Assembly (NCBI RefSeq): GCF_003946465.1
Contig: NZ_RHOL01000008.1
Span: forward strand, 22,903 to 86,902
Length of the DNA stretch: 64,000 nucleotides
Source of the DNA: Lacticaseibacillus hegangensis
Lineage (GTDB): Bacteria > Bacillota > Bacilli > Lactobacillales > Lactobacillaceae
Reading direction: 5' to 3'
Made by a program: the position numbers and the translations under genes. Of the stretch, positions 41,151 to 50,601 are shown piece after piece (position 1 is the first letter of the stretch; each line of letters opens with the position of its first letter). A model generated the notes under the pieces. It did not search any database and was not told the origin of the DNA. It saw only the letters and a program-made list of their open reading frames with translations.

Positions 41151-42590
41151 ATGACCAAGCTAGTTGCTATCACAACCTGCCCTACGGGGGTTGCTCATAC
41201 TTACATGGCTGCCGAGGCGTTGGAAGAGACCGCTAAGGATAAGGGTTATGAGATCAAGGTTGAAACGCAAGGCGCTTCTGGCCCGGAAAACGAGTTAAAC
41301 AAACAAGACATCAGTCAGGCTGATGTCGTCATAATCGCAGCAGGTAAGAGCGTCAATAAAGACCGATTTGTTGGAAAGCGTGTGTATGAAGTTGGCGTAG
41401 AAGAGGCAATCAAGGATCCTGAGAAAGTCATTAGCGATGCTTTTGACAGGGCGGTATTTTTGGATCCTAATGGGCAGTCAACTAATGCGGGACGGAGCGC
41501 TAAAAATAGTGTTCAAGGAATTTATAAGCATCTTATGACCGGTGTCAGTTTCATGATTCCAGTAATTGTTGCGGGAGGTATTCTATTAGCGATTAGTTTC
41601 CTCTGGGGGTTAAATTCGGCCGATCCCAAGGACCCTTCTTACAACGCAATCGCGGCGGCCTTGAATGCGATTGGCGGTGGTGACGGGGCCTTAGGATTAA
41701 TGGTTCCGGTGTTGGCAGCAGGGATTGGGTACTCTATCGGTGGTGTTCCGGCGATCACATCTGGTCTAATGAGCGGGTGGGTAGCCAAAAGCATTGGTGC
41801 TGGGTTTCTGGGCGGCATGGTTGGTGGCTTCTTGGCCGGTTATGTGACCCTGTACTTAATCAATTACATAAAGATACCGAAGAAGCTCGATTCTATTAAG
41901 TTTGTTCTGATTATCCCCGTCCTTAGTGTAGCTATTGTCGGGTTGCTGATGACATTTGTTATTGGGATTCCGATTGAACATCTAATGAAGTGGATTTCCG
42001 GTTGGCTCGGAACTATGGGCACGGGCAATAAACTTTTACTAGGGATAATTACAGGGTCAATGATGGCCTTTGATATGGGGGGCCCATTGAACAAATCAAT
42101 CTTTGCATTCAGTATGATTGCTTTCGATGCTGGCAACTTTGTCCCGTTTGCCGCTGTCATGGCTGGAGGGGTAACGCCACCACTTGCTATTGCTCTTTCA
42201 ACTGTTATTTTCAAGAATAAATACACTGCCGAAGAGCGTGAGTCTGGTAAGGCTGCCTGGGTCCTCGGGGCTGTCAACATCACTGAAGGCGCGATCCCGT
42301 TTGCCGTTGCAGACCCTCTGAGAGTAATACCATGCATTATGATTGGGAGTTCGGTAGCATCAACGTTATCCCTGATTTTTAACTGTGCATGTCGAATTCC
42401 GCACGGGGGCTTGATTGCTCCGTTGATTCCTAACGTGGTGGATCATCCAGTCCTTTGGGTCGTGTCCATCATTTGCGGGACGATTGTTGGCGCGATTTTG
42501 CTTGGCATCGTTAAGAAAACAAAAACAGAAACAGAAGCTTCGGCGAAGACTTCCACTCAGTTGAATCCGCTAGATATGATGAAGGGCTAA
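41151..42590 (+). CDS. PTS fructose-type EIIBC
   Basis: A 479-residue transporter. The EIIB domain (1-105) has the active Cys10 in TTCPTGVAHTYMAAEAL. A short linker leads to the EIIC domain with about nine helices from residue 125: HLMTGVSFMIPVIVAGGILLAI, FDMGGPLNKSIFAFSMIAF, and NITEGAIPFAVADPLRVIP, the substrate loop. It would import and phosphorylate a ketose at C1 if it behaves like FruA, but the sugar is unknown. Confidence 0.92.
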   Translation: MTKLVAITTCPTGVAHTYMAAEALEETAKDKGYEIKVETQGASGPENELNKQDISQADVVIIAAGKSVNKDRFVGKRVYEVGVEEAIKDPEKVISDAFDRAVFLDPNGQSTNAGRSAKNSVQGIYKHLMTGVSFMIPVIVAGGILLAISFLWGLNSADPKDPSYNAIAAALNAIGGGDGALGLMVPVLAAGIGYSIGGVPAITSGLMSGWVAKSIGAGFLGGMVGGFLAGYVTLYLINYIKIPKKLDSIKFVLIIPVLSVAIVGLLMTFVIGIPIEHLMKWISGWLGTMGTGNKLLLGIITGSMMAFDMGGPLNKSIFAFSMIAFDAGNFVPFAAVMAGGVTPPLAIALSTVIFKNKYTAEERESGKAAWVLGAVNITEGAIPFAVADPLRVIPCIMIGSSVASTLSLIFNCACRIPHGGLIAPLIPNVVDHPVLWVVSIICGTIVGAILLGIVKKTKTETEASAKTSTQLNPLDMMKG

Positions 42591-42615
42591 TCAATTAAAC
42601 ACGGAGGTTGGTATA

Positions 42616-43488
42616 GTGTTATACAATATGGTAGATTTGTTGTTCGTCGCATACAAGAATCAGTTCGCGGTAGGGTCGTACAACGTCGCCAACAGTGAAT
42701 TCGTTCCGGCCATCATCGGTGCGGCCGAGAAGAAAAATGCTCCGGCGATTATCCAAATTCATCCTAACGAAATTGGTTTGGTAGGAGAAGACTTTATTGC
42801 GTATGTTCGTCAGGCCATTGACCGTACTCGCATTCCAATGGCGCTGCATGTAGATCACGGCGCAACTTTACACGATTGCATGGTCGGCATTCACAATGGT
42901 TACACGTCAGTAATGATTGATGCTTCTGCAAAGCCCTGGGAAGAGAATATTGCTTTGACGAAGAAGGTTGTTGAGGCGGCTCACGCTGCTGGTGTTTCTG
43001 TTGAAGCGGAACTTGGCACCATTGGTTCGAACGAATTGAGCACCGAAGGTAACGGCGTAAATAAGATTCTCTACACTGATCCAGATGATGCTAAGAAGTT
43101 TGTTGAGGCTACGGGTGTTGACACTTTAGCGGTAGCTATCGGTACACGTCATGGGCATTATAGCCACGTTGAAAAGCCGGAACTTAAAATCGATTTGCTG
43201 GAACGGATTCACGAAGCGGTAAATATTCCATTGGTGCTTCACGGTGGGTCCGACAATAAAGACGATGAGATTCGCAAGACGTACAAGCATGGTGTAGCGA
43301 AGATCAATCTGTCTACAGATATGAAGACAGCTTTTTTCAGCCAGCTGCGTAAGAATCTGGACAAAAACAGAGATGCTTACGAGCCCGATCAATTAATGCC
43401 TTCTGCACGAAAAGCGGCACAGGAGGTTGTTGAGTATAAAATGGATTTGTTCAATGCAACTGGAAAGGCAAGCTTATACAAGATTTAA
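42616..43488 (+). CDS. Class II aldolase, FbaA/GatY/KbaY family (first copy)
   Basis: A 290-residue zinc aldolase. The catalytic and metal region is MALHVDHGATLHDCM; VEAELGTIGSNE, GTRHGHYSH, LVLHGGSDNKDDEIRKTYKHGVAKIN and NLSTDMKTAF are the later phosphate and zinc motifs. The usual GGSG reads GGSD and NTD reads STD, so the substrate may differ from fructose 1,6-bisphosphate. The start is GTG 42616 after GGAGG. It is almost identical to the copy at 45764. No phosphofructokinase is in the operon, so a ketose 1-phosphate may be cleaved directly (inference). Confidence 0.9.
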   Translation: MLYNMVDLLFVAYKNQFAVGSYNVANSEFVPAIIGAAEKKNAPAIIQIHPNEIGLVGEDFIAYVRQAIDRTRIPMALHVDHGATLHDCMVGIHNGYTSVMIDASAKPWEENIALTKKVVEAAHAAGVSVEAELGTIGSNELSTEGNGVNKILYTDPDDAKKFVEATGVDTLAVAIGTRHGHYSHVEKPELKIDLLERIHEAVNIPLVLHGGSDNKDDEIRKTYKHGVAKINLSTDMKTAFFSQLRKNLDKNRDAYEPDQLMPSARKAAQEVVEYKMDLFNATGKASLYKI

Positions 43489-43576
43489 TCAACGATTGAA
43501 TGGATTCAGTAGAGAGCTGGCGTTTAAGAGCGGTCCCGAAATTGACAGTTTTGTAAAATGTGAATTTTAGAAATAC

Positions 43577-43609
43577 AAGAAGGAGCCGACCCTTTCCGAC
43601 TCCTTCTTT
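43577..43609 (+). terminator. Terminator of the first sugar operon
   Basis: AAGAAGGAG pairs with CTCCTTCTT around a CG-containing loop, followed by a short T-run. Confidence 0.82.
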
Positions 43610-43761
43610 GTTGTTGAAATGTGGATATTAGAAAATTACATTTCAGAGGGGTAGCTTTCGCATCAGAAAAATCCCCCTTACTAGAGCCCTGGTAGTCCGG
43701 TACTATAAAGTAAGGGACTATATTTGATTTGGGGTCAACGCCTGTTCCCGATGTGTAAATA

Positions 43762-43851
43762 TTTCCGGGTAGGAGGAAAGACCGGAAAAAGTGAAAATGT
43801 TTACCCGGAAAATTAATTGATTATGTAAGCGCTAACTTAATAAGCTACACT
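43762..43851 (+). promoter_or_regulatory. Spaced inverted repeat and perfect cre site of the second sugar operon
   Basis: TTTCCGGGTA (43762-43771) and TACCCGGAAA (43802-43811) are exact inverted copies 40 bp apart centre to centre, with another CCGGAAA between. TGTAAGCGCTAACT (43824-43837) matches the 14-base cre consensus fully. TACACT at 43846-43851 or TTAATA at 43838-43843 may be the -10 box. Confidence 0.7.
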
Positions 43852-43908
43852 GTCCTTGTTAAGTGATAAGCGTGGTTCGAGAATAGGTTCGGTAAGAGGT
43901 GAGAACTG

Positions 43909-45762
43909 ATGAACAAGAACATGAAACGATTGCTTAACATTTTACTTCAGCAGAGTGGATACATGACTAGCGGGGAGTTAGCTAGTTTGCTGGATGTAAC
44001 TGAAAGAAGCATCCGCAACTATGTAAGGACATTAAACCGAAGCAATGCACGGGAACCTTTGATTATCTCGTCACCCCAGGGATATAAGATCCAGAAGGAC
44101 ATTTATGACCAGAGTGTTAAGGATCAGCTCATGGAACAAGATGAAAGCAGCCTGCTATTTAGGGTTGCAAACATCTTAATGAGCAATGAGGGCTACATGA
44201 CTTTCGATGCCCTTGCCGCGCAGTTGCACTATTCAGTGGAGAGCATCAGAAGCAAGGTGCAACTCCTGTTCGCCAGAATTAAGGAAGTGAACATAAAAGT
44301 TCACCTTGATTCGCAGATATTCACTGGCATTAAGCTCGAAGGAAGCGAGACCCAGAAAAGACTGCTTCTCGAGCAGTTAGTACCAGTTCAGAAGGTTACA
44401 CGTCAGCACCCCAAGCATGCGATTCAACAAATGTTGAATGGCATTGCAACAGAAGAGCAAGTACGACAGCAGATTGAAATAGTAGATGAAGTGTTGGCTA
44501 AACAACACGTGACCATGGATTTCGTGGTTTATGTCAAGATTATTTGCCACATGTTGATTATAGAGTACCGGAGAGGTGAAGGGTATTCAGTGTTGCCTGC
44601 GAAAGATCCCGACAGGGTAGAGCGGGCGCCCGAGCGTGTATTGGCGAAAAGCCTTTTAAATGCTCGAGAAGTAAAGATTGTAGACTCTGGAGAAGAGTAC
44701 TCCTTGACGAACTACTTAATCTCACTCCCGATGAACATTCCGGGCACGTTTACACCCGAGATGAACAGGAAGCAGGAAAAGGCAATTAATGATTCATTGA
44801 AATCTGCTGAAAAGGTCTACTCCATACCGCTGTATAGCAACGGTCAGTATCGCACACAAATCATGAACCACATTATGAGATTACTGAATCCGCTGGAAGA
44901 AAGCATTCCGATTTTTAATCCGTATTCCACAGAAACTAAGCGTGAGTATCTGTTCGCATATTCGATAGCTTGTTATCTGTATGACACACTGCAAAACGAC
45001 CTCGACATTCGCATACCAGAATCAGAGATTTCATTTTTAGCCATACATATTCAGTTGATACTTACTGAGGAGACAAAGAACACCATATCTACCGCCTTAA
45101 TCTTTAGGGGTAAGCGTTCTGAAGCAGACTTGTTCAGATACAAGATCCAGAACTACTTCCCTAACATAAAGGTTGAAAAGACGCTGTTAAGCGACGAACA
45201 GTGGCCAATGAGCAAGTATCAATTAATTATAGCCTGTGGTTTTGATGGCGCAGAGACTGACGAGCGAAATGTCATCAAGGTAAGCAGAGAATTGAATCCA
45301 AAAGAGATTGTTTCTTTGCAACGGTTCGTTGATTCGTATGGGACCTTCTCATTGATTAACGATCTCGATTATTACCATATTGATGAACATAGCAGCAGGT
45401 CGGCAATAAAGGAATTAATTGGAATGTCGGGTTATAGTGAATTGTTACCGTATTTTATGCAAAGAGAGTCGATGTCTCCTACCGACATTGGCAACCTTGT
45501 AGCATTACCTCACCCGTTTTTGAAGGGCTCTGAAACCTCTGCAAAAATCATTGTCGGCATAAACGATGAGGATATTGACTGGGGCAGTCAGAAGGTGCGT
45601 TTGATTATCATCTACATTCCAGCAGCTGATTTGAAAACAAACAAGGACTTCTTCAGCGACGTGTACCAGAGGACAAGCAATATTAGTCTTATTCGAAGCT
45701 TGATTGGGACCAAGACTAAAGATGAGTTTGTCAAAATTTGGAACAAAAAGGGAGAAAATTAA
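43909..45762 (+). CDS. PRD-containing transcriptional regulator with EIIA domain
   Basis: A 617-residue regulator with the same layout as that at 38764 but distantly related. It has helix-turn-helix domains (TSGELASLLDVTERSIRNYV near 20-45; YMTFDALAAQLHYSVESIRSKV), two PRDs, of which PRD2 keeps the His in EISFLAIHIQLIL, a degenerate EIIB-like part without a recognisable Cys loop, and an EIIA domain with His535 in VALPHPFLKGS. It would activate the aldolase-EIIABC operon that begins one base after its stop. A spaced inverted repeat and cre site precede it. Confidence 0.87.
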   Translation: MNKNMKRLLNILLQQSGYMTSGELASLLDVTERSIRNYVRTLNRSNAREPLIISSPQGYKIQKDIYDQSVKDQLMEQDESSLLFRVANILMSNEGYMTFDALAAQLHYSVESIRSKVQLLFARIKEVNIKVHLDSQIFTGIKLEGSETQKRLLLEQLVPVQKVTRQHPKHAIQQMLNGIATEEQVRQQIEIVDEVLAKQHVTMDFVVYVKIICHMLIIEYRRGEGYSVLPAKDPDRVERAPERVLAKSLLNAREVKIVDSGEEYSLTNYLISLPMNIPGTFTPEMNRKQEKAINDSLKSAEKVYSIPLYSNGQYRTQIMNHIMRLLNPLEESIPIFNPYSTETKREYLFAYSIACYLYDTLQNDLDIRIPESEISFLAIHIQLILTEETKNTISTALIFRGKRSEADLFRYKIQNYFPNIKVEKTLLSDEQWPMSKYQLIIACGFDGAETDERNVIKVSRELNPKEIVSLQRFVDSYGTFSLINDLDYYHIDEHSSRSAIKELIGMSGYSELLPYFMQRESMSPTDIGNLVALPHPFLKGSETSAKIIVGINDEDIDWGSQKVRLIIIYIPAADLKTNKDFFSDVYQRTSNISLIRSLIGTKTKDEFVKIWNKKGEN

Positions 45763-45763
45763 T

Positions 45764-46636
45764 ATGTTATACAACATGGTTGATCTTTTGGATGTCGCAT
45801 ACAAGAACCAGTTTGCCGTTGGCTCATATAACGTGGCAAATAGTGAATTCGTCCCAGCAATTATTGGTGCAGCGGAAAAGAAGAATGCACCGGCGATTAT
45901 CCAAATTCACCCAAATGAAATTGGCTTGGTTGGCGAGGATTTCATTGCTTATGTACGTCAGGCGATTGATCGTACTAAGATTCCAATGGCACTGCACGTA
46001 GACCACGGTGCTATGTTGCATGACTGCATGGTTGGTATTCACAATGGTTACACATCTGTCATGATTGACGCTTCTATGAAGCCTTGGGAAGAGAACATTG
46101 CTTTGACGAAGAAGGTTGTTGAAGCAGCACATGCCGCCGGGGTCTCTGTTGAAGCTGAACTGGGAACCATTGGTTCTAATGAATTGAGCACCGAGGGTAC
46201 TGGTGTAAACAAGATTCTGTACACTAAGCCGGAAGATGCGAAGAAGTTTGTCGAGGCAACTGGCGTTGATACCTTGGCCGTAGCCATTGGTACACGTCAT
46301 GGTCACTATAGCCACGTTGAGAAGCCAGAGTTGAAGATTGATCTGCTTGAACAGATTCATCAAGCAGTCGATATTCCGCTGGTTCTGCATGGTGGCTCTG
46401 ACAACAAGGATGAAGAGATTCGCAAGACATACAAGCATGGCGTTGCAAAGATCAATCTGTCTACTGATATGAAGACCGCGTTCTTCAAACAGCTGCGTAA
46501 GAATCTTGATGATAATCCAGATGCATACGAGCCTGATCAGGTAATGCCGTCTGCTCGGAAAGCAGCGCAAGATGTTGTTGAATACAAGATGGATCTGTTC
46601 AATTCTACTGGCAAGGCAAGCCTGTACAAGATTTAA
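45764..46636 (+). CDS. Class II aldolase, FbaA/GatY/KbaY family (second copy)
   Basis: A 290-residue zinc aldolase differing from the copy at 42616 at 17 positions by my alignment, all outside the metal and phosphate motifs except T/M after HVDHGA. The same HVDHG, GTRHGHYSH, GGSDNKD and STDMKTAF motifs are present. The ATG follows AAAAGGGAG and lies one base after the regulator stop. It is the second module's aldolase, followed 28 bases later by EIIABC. The DNA differs mainly at third positions, so the duplication is not brand-new. Confidence 0.9.
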   Translation: MLYNMVDLLDVAYKNQFAVGSYNVANSEFVPAIIGAAEKKNAPAIIQIHPNEIGLVGEDFIAYVRQAIDRTKIPMALHVDHGAMLHDCMVGIHNGYTSVMIDASMKPWEENIALTKKVVEAAHAAGVSVEAELGTIGSNELSTEGTGVNKILYTKPEDAKKFVEATGVDTLAVAIGTRHGHYSHVEKPELKIDLLEQIHQAVDIPLVLHGGSDNKDEEIRKTYKHGVAKINLSTDMKTAFFKQLRKNLDDNPDAYEPDQVMPSARKAAQDVVEYKMDLFNSTGKASLYKI

Positions 46637-46664
46637 TTGATACCGTTCCCGGGAGGTGAATGAT

Positions 46665-48620
46665 ATGAAAATTGAAGATTTAGTCGATATTAAGAATATT
46701 GACACAAGCATTGAACCCCTGAAAAAAGAAGTCGTAATTGACAATATGACAGAAAAACTACGTAGCAATGGCTATGTTAGCGATCCTGGAGTATTTAAGA
46801 AAGCAATTTACAAACGCGAAGAAGAAGTGTCAACAGCTGTTGGTTATGGCGTTGCGATTCCTCACGCTAAAACTAACGCCGTTAAGCAAGCAACAATTGG
46901 TGTATTCCGAGATTTAGCCGGGGTACAATGGGGCGACCAAAAGGTAAATCTTGTCTTCATGATTGCGGCTGAGGAAAACGCAAGCGACGAGCATCTGAAG
47001 ATGTTGTCAAAGATCTCAACGTTTTTGATGGACGACGTGTTCCGCGCAAAACTCCTGACAGCGGAAACTACGAAAGACATTTATGATGCTCTGATTGCGG
47101 AAGATGCAAAAACATCGGAACAAACCAATTTAGCCCAGGCTCAGAATGACAACGGTAAGTATTTGATTGGTATCACGGCATGCAATACTGGTATCGCTCA
47201 CACGTTCATGGCTGCGACTGCACTGCAAAATGAGGCCAAGAAACGTGGTATGCGGGCTAAAATCCAAACAAATGGTGCCACAGGTATTGAAAACAAACTG
47301 ACTCCTGATGATGGAGCTAAGGCCGATGCTATTGTTATCGCACATGATATTAAGGTTGATACATCAGCCTTCGCAGGCCGGCCTTATATCGATGTCCCTA
47401 TCAAAGACGCGATTGACAACCCAGCTTCGGTTGTTTCACAAGCCTTGCAGAAAACTGCGGCCGGTGGCGGAGCATCGACCTCATCAGCTTCGAAGGGTAA
47501 CAGTGTCGAGGCTGCAATGGGCAAAAAGGAAAAAGATACTGATGATCTTTCTCCAATAGGCAAGTTTGGTCGAGCATTCTACACCCACATTATGAGTGGT
47601 GTCTCTTACATGATTCCGTTCGTTGTCGTTGGTGGTATTTTCATCGCCATCTCGTTCATGTTTGGGATTTATGCTAGTGATCCTAAGAGCCCTGACTACA
47701 ATGTGTGGGCTGGATTCTTCAATGAAGTTGGCGGTAACGCTGCGTTCAAACTATACGTCCCGATCTTGGCGGGCTTCATTTCTTGGAGCATTGCTGATAA
47801 GCCCGGCCTTGCACCCGGCATGATTGGCGGCATGATGGCCGTTAATGGTGGTTCTGGGTTCCTTGGCGGTATGGTCGCAGGGTTCCTGGCGGGTTATGTC
47901 ACACGTGTTATCGTGAAATACACCCGGAACGTGCCACACTCATATCAAGGGATCATGGCTGTACTCGTGATTCCACTATTGGCAACGTTCGTCGTCGGGT
48001 TCGTTATGTTCTTCATCATTAACACGCCATTTTCTAAGCTGATTGAGATTTTGACCAACTGGTTGAAGTCAATGAATGGTGCTAATGCGGCGTTAATGGG
48101 AGGAATTCTGGCTGGCATGATGGCCTCCGATATGGGTGGTCCTATTAACAAGACTGCTTCAGCTTTCGGGCTGGCTATGTTCGCATCTAAGATTTACGCC
48201 CCATCAGCTGCCTTGATGGTTGGTGGCATGGTTCCGCCTTTGGGCATTGCGCTTGCTACGGTTCTTTTCCGGAACAAGTTTACAAATCAAGAGCGTGAAG
48301 CTGGTAAGGCTAACTGGGTTCTGGGAGCAAGCTTCATTACTGAAGGCGCTATTCCGTTTGCTGCCGGAGATCCGTTGCGTGTAATTCCTGCAAACATTAT
48401 CGGTGGCGCTGTTGGCGGGGCACTATGTATGGCCTCTGGCATCACATTGCAGGCTCCTCATGGTGGTATCTTCGTCATTCCAATCGCCTGCAACAAACCG
48501 CTTCTTTACATTGGTTGCATCCTGTTAGGTACTGTTATCACAGCTTTGGTTCTTGGATTCACTAAGCGCACGCTTAGCGAGGACGAGATGAATGCGCAGA
48601 TGTCTGGTGGCATTATCTAA
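46665..48620 (+). CDS. PTS fructose-type EIIABC
   Basis: A 651-residue transporter with all three domains: EIIA with His67 (VAIPHAKTN, residues 1-150), EIIB with Cys173 (GITACNTGIAHTFMAAT, 163-262), and EIIC with about nine helices from 305 on (HIMSGVSYMIPFVVVGGIFIAI, SDMGGPINKTASAFGLAMF, FITEGAIPFAAGDPLRVIP). GGGAGG lies 9 bases before ATG 46665. It closes the second sugar module. The sugar is unknown, but the close similarity of the two aldolases suggests related substrates for modules one and two. Confidence 0.93.
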   Translation: MKIEDLVDIKNIDTSIEPLKKEVVIDNMTEKLRSNGYVSDPGVFKKAIYKREEEVSTAVGYGVAIPHAKTNAVKQATIGVFRDLAGVQWGDQKVNLVFMIAAEENASDEHLKMLSKISTFLMDDVFRAKLLTAETTKDIYDALIAEDAKTSEQTNLAQAQNDNGKYLIGITACNTGIAHTFMAATALQNEAKKRGMRAKIQTNGATGIENKLTPDDGAKADAIVIAHDIKVDTSAFAGRPYIDVPIKDAIDNPASVVSQALQKTAAGGGASTSSASKGNSVEAAMGKKEKDTDDLSPIGKFGRAFYTHIMSGVSYMIPFVVVGGIFIAISFMFGIYASDPKSPDYNVWAGFFNEVGGNAAFKLYVPILAGFISWSIADKPGLAPGMIGGMMAVNGGSGFLGGMVAGFLAGYVTRVIVKYTRNVPHSYQGIMAVLVIPLLATFVVGFVMFFIINTPFSKLIEILTNWLKSMNGANAALMGGILAGMMASDMGGPINKTASAFGLAMFASKIYAPSAALMVGGMVPPLGIALATVLFRNKFTNQEREAGKANWVLGASFITEGAIPFAAGDPLRVIPANIIGGAVGGALCMASGITLQAPHGGIFVIPIACNKPLLYIGCILLGTVITALVLGFTKRTLSEDEMNAQMSGGII

Positions 48621-48637
48621 TTTGAACTGGGTCTATG

Positions 48638-48671
48638 ACTCCTTGGGGCGTTAGCCTTAAGGAGTTTTTTT
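48638..48671 (+). terminator. Terminator of the second sugar operon
   Basis: ACTCCTT pairs with AAGGAGT, with GGC/GCC inside, followed by TTTTTTT. Confidence 0.88.
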
Positions 48672-48836
48672 GGGCTTGGCGTGTACTCAAGAAAAGCTGG
48701 AACTTTTAGGAGATGTCGGCAAGCGCACATAAATAATGAAGACCCAAGTTTTTCAGACGAGATGAAAGGGGTTACAATAATCCATGTGTCTATTTTCATT
48801 TTAATTCGAAGCTTTTGACGTTAGGAGGACTCATTT

Positions 48837-49607
48837 GTGGCGAGGGAAGAAATCAGAGCTCAGGTTATAAGGGCCTTGGAAAAACAGAACCATGTCACCG
48901 TTTCGGAACTAGCTGATAGGACGTATACTAGCGAATCGACCATCAGAAGATTGCTGAAGGAGATGGAGGCGGAAGGTGAGTTAGTTCGCACTCGTGGAGG
49001 TGCATCTCTAATAAGGCCAGATTCTATAGAGAGGGGAATGCATTATAGATATGGTGCTCATATTCAAGAGAAGCGCAAAATCGCGATTGCAGCCGAAAAG
49101 CTAATTGAAGACGGCCAAAGGATAATGATGGATTCCAGTAGTACTGCTCTCATCTTTGCCGAACAAATTCGGCACCATAAGTACATGGACATTCTGACAA
49201 ATGGACTGCGTACAGCCGTGCAGCTATCAGAAATCATGGATAGTACGACTAATTTGTATTGTGCTTGTGGTCATATTCACACCGAAGCATCAGGAGTTTA
49301 TGGTGGAGCTACTACCGATTTTATCCGAAAGCATCAAGCCGATCTCGCTTTCCTTTCGGGCCGGGGTTTAGATGATCGTGTTGGTGTTTCTGATTCACGT
49401 GATGAAGAGGCTGAGATTAAACAAGCAATGGCAAAGTCTGCTGATAAAGTTGTCGTATTAATTGATTCTTCAAAGGTTGGAAAAAGTAATTTCTTTGCAA
49501 GTCTCGGATTCGACCAAATTGATATTCTGATTACAGATAAGGCGCTTCCTCAAAGTATAGCGGATAGGCTGACCAGCAATGATGTTCATGTAATAGTAGC
49601 AAAGTGA
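48837..49607 (+). CDS. DeoR/GlpR-family regulator
   Basis: A 256-residue sugar-phosphate-responsive repressor. The N-terminal winged helix is HVTVSELADRTYTSESTIRRLLKEME, then the wing VRTRGGASLI. The effector domain shows IMMDSSSTALIFAEQI, ILTNGLRTAV and the end VVLIDSSKVGKSNFFASLGFDQIDILITD. AGGAGG lies before the GTG start at 48837. It is followed by an aldolase gene after a 110-base gap holding a perfect palindrome, so it probably regulates the third sugar module. Confidence 0.9.
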   Translation: MAREEIRAQVIRALEKQNHVTVSELADRTYTSESTIRRLLKEMEAEGELVRTRGGASLIRPDSIERGMHYRYGAHIQEKRKIAIAAEKLIEDGQRIMMDSSSTALIFAEQIRHHKYMDILTNGLRTAVQLSEIMDSTTNLYCACGHIHTEASGVYGGATTDFIRKHQADLAFLSGRGLDDRVGVSDSRDEEAEIKQAMAKSADKVVVLIDSSKVGKSNFFASLGFDQIDILITDKALPQSIADRLTSNDVHVIVAK

Positions 49608-49616
49608 GCAATCTCT

Positions 49617-49696
49617 GTGACAAATTGTCACTCCCGTACCGCCAGATTTCCAACATTTAGTCAAACCCGTGAAAGCGCGAACATACGTGATACGAT
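49617..49696 (+). promoter_or_regulatory. Operator palindrome and cre site of the third sugar operon
   Basis: GTGACAAATTGTCAC (49617-49631) is a perfect 15-bp palindrome with a single central base, a likely DeoR-type operator. TGAAAGCGCGAACA (49670-49683) matches 13 of 14 cre positions. TACGAT (49691-49696) may be the -10 box; no clear -35 is seen. Confidence 0.68.
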
Positions 49697-49719
49697 GCTT
49701 GTTGAAAGGGGTGTTGGAA

Positions 49720-50586
49720 ATGACATTGGTCAATTTAAATTCTGTTTTAATTCCTGCGCAAAGTGGGAAATATGCGGTCGGAGCTTTCAATGTAGTAAAC
49801 CTGGAAATGGTTAATTCAATTGTACAGGCTGCGGAAGCAAAGCATGCTCCAGTCGTTGTTCAGTATGCCGAGGATGACGACTCGCGCATGAAGATTGAAC
49901 AAATTGGTTATTATGCTACCGAGGTTGCAAAGCATGCTGGGGTTCCAGTGGTCGTTCATTTAGATCATGGGCACAGTTTTAAGGCATGTATGCGTGCCAT
50001 TCGAGCCGGATACAGCTCAGTGATGTTTGATGGATCCGAGCTTCCTTACGAGGAGAATCTCGCAACGTCTAAAGAAGTTGTTAGAATCGCCCACGAAGTT
50101 GGTGTGTCTGTTGAGGTAGAGCTGGGTCGGATGATTCGGAGTGGTGGCAAGCCATTGGAGAATCCAGATATTACAGAATTGATGACAGATCCTAAACTTG
50201 CTCATGAGTTTAGTCAAGAAACTGGGGCAGACGCAATTGCGGTCTCCTTTGGAACGGTGCACGGGGTCTATAAGACAGTACCACACCTGAATTTTGATCG
50301 ACTAAAAGCACTGCGCGAAGCCATCAAACAGCCACTAGTAGTGCACGGCGGGTCTGGCCTAAAACCAGAAGAGTACCAAGAGATGGCCGCTGATGGCATC
50401 ACGAAAATCAACTTTTATTCCGATATGGCTAACCGTGTCGCAAAGCATATCGTTAAAGATTTGAATGGTATTGGGGACAACATTTACATTCAGGATTGGA
50501 CCGACCGACAGTTGCAGTATGTTGCTGATGATCTTGAGGAAAAAATTGAAGTATTCGGCAGTGCAAACAAGGCCGCTTCACTTTAG
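49720..50586 (+). CDS. Class II aldolase, divergent third copy
   Basis: A 288-residue zinc aldolase. The catalytic region is VVHLDHGHSFKACMRAIRAG, followed by VEVELGRMIRSGG, FGTVHGVYKTVP, LVVHGGSGLKPEEYQ and TKINFYSDMAN. Unlike the other two it keeps GGSG but has YSD in place of NTD. It is far from the copies at 42616 and 45764. I use ATG 49720, preceded by AAAGGGGTG. It is followed by EIIBC after 15 bases. Tagatose or another ketose phosphate is possible; the substrate is not resolved. Confidence 0.88.
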   Translation: MTLVNLNSVLIPAQSGKYAVGAFNVVNLEMVNSIVQAAEAKHAPVVVQYAEDDDSRMKIEQIGYYATEVAKHAGVPVVVHLDHGHSFKACMRAIRAGYSSVMFDGSELPYEENLATSKEVVRIAHEVGVSVEVELGRMIRSGGKPLENPDITELMTDPKLAHEFSQETGADAIAVSFGTVHGVYKTVPHLNFDRLKALREAIKQPLVVHGGSGLKPEEYQEMAADGITKINFYSDMANRVAKHIVKDLNGIGDNIYIQDWTDRQLQYVADDLEEKIEVFGSANKAASL

Positions 50587-50601
50587 AAGGGGAGAGGGAC
50601 C

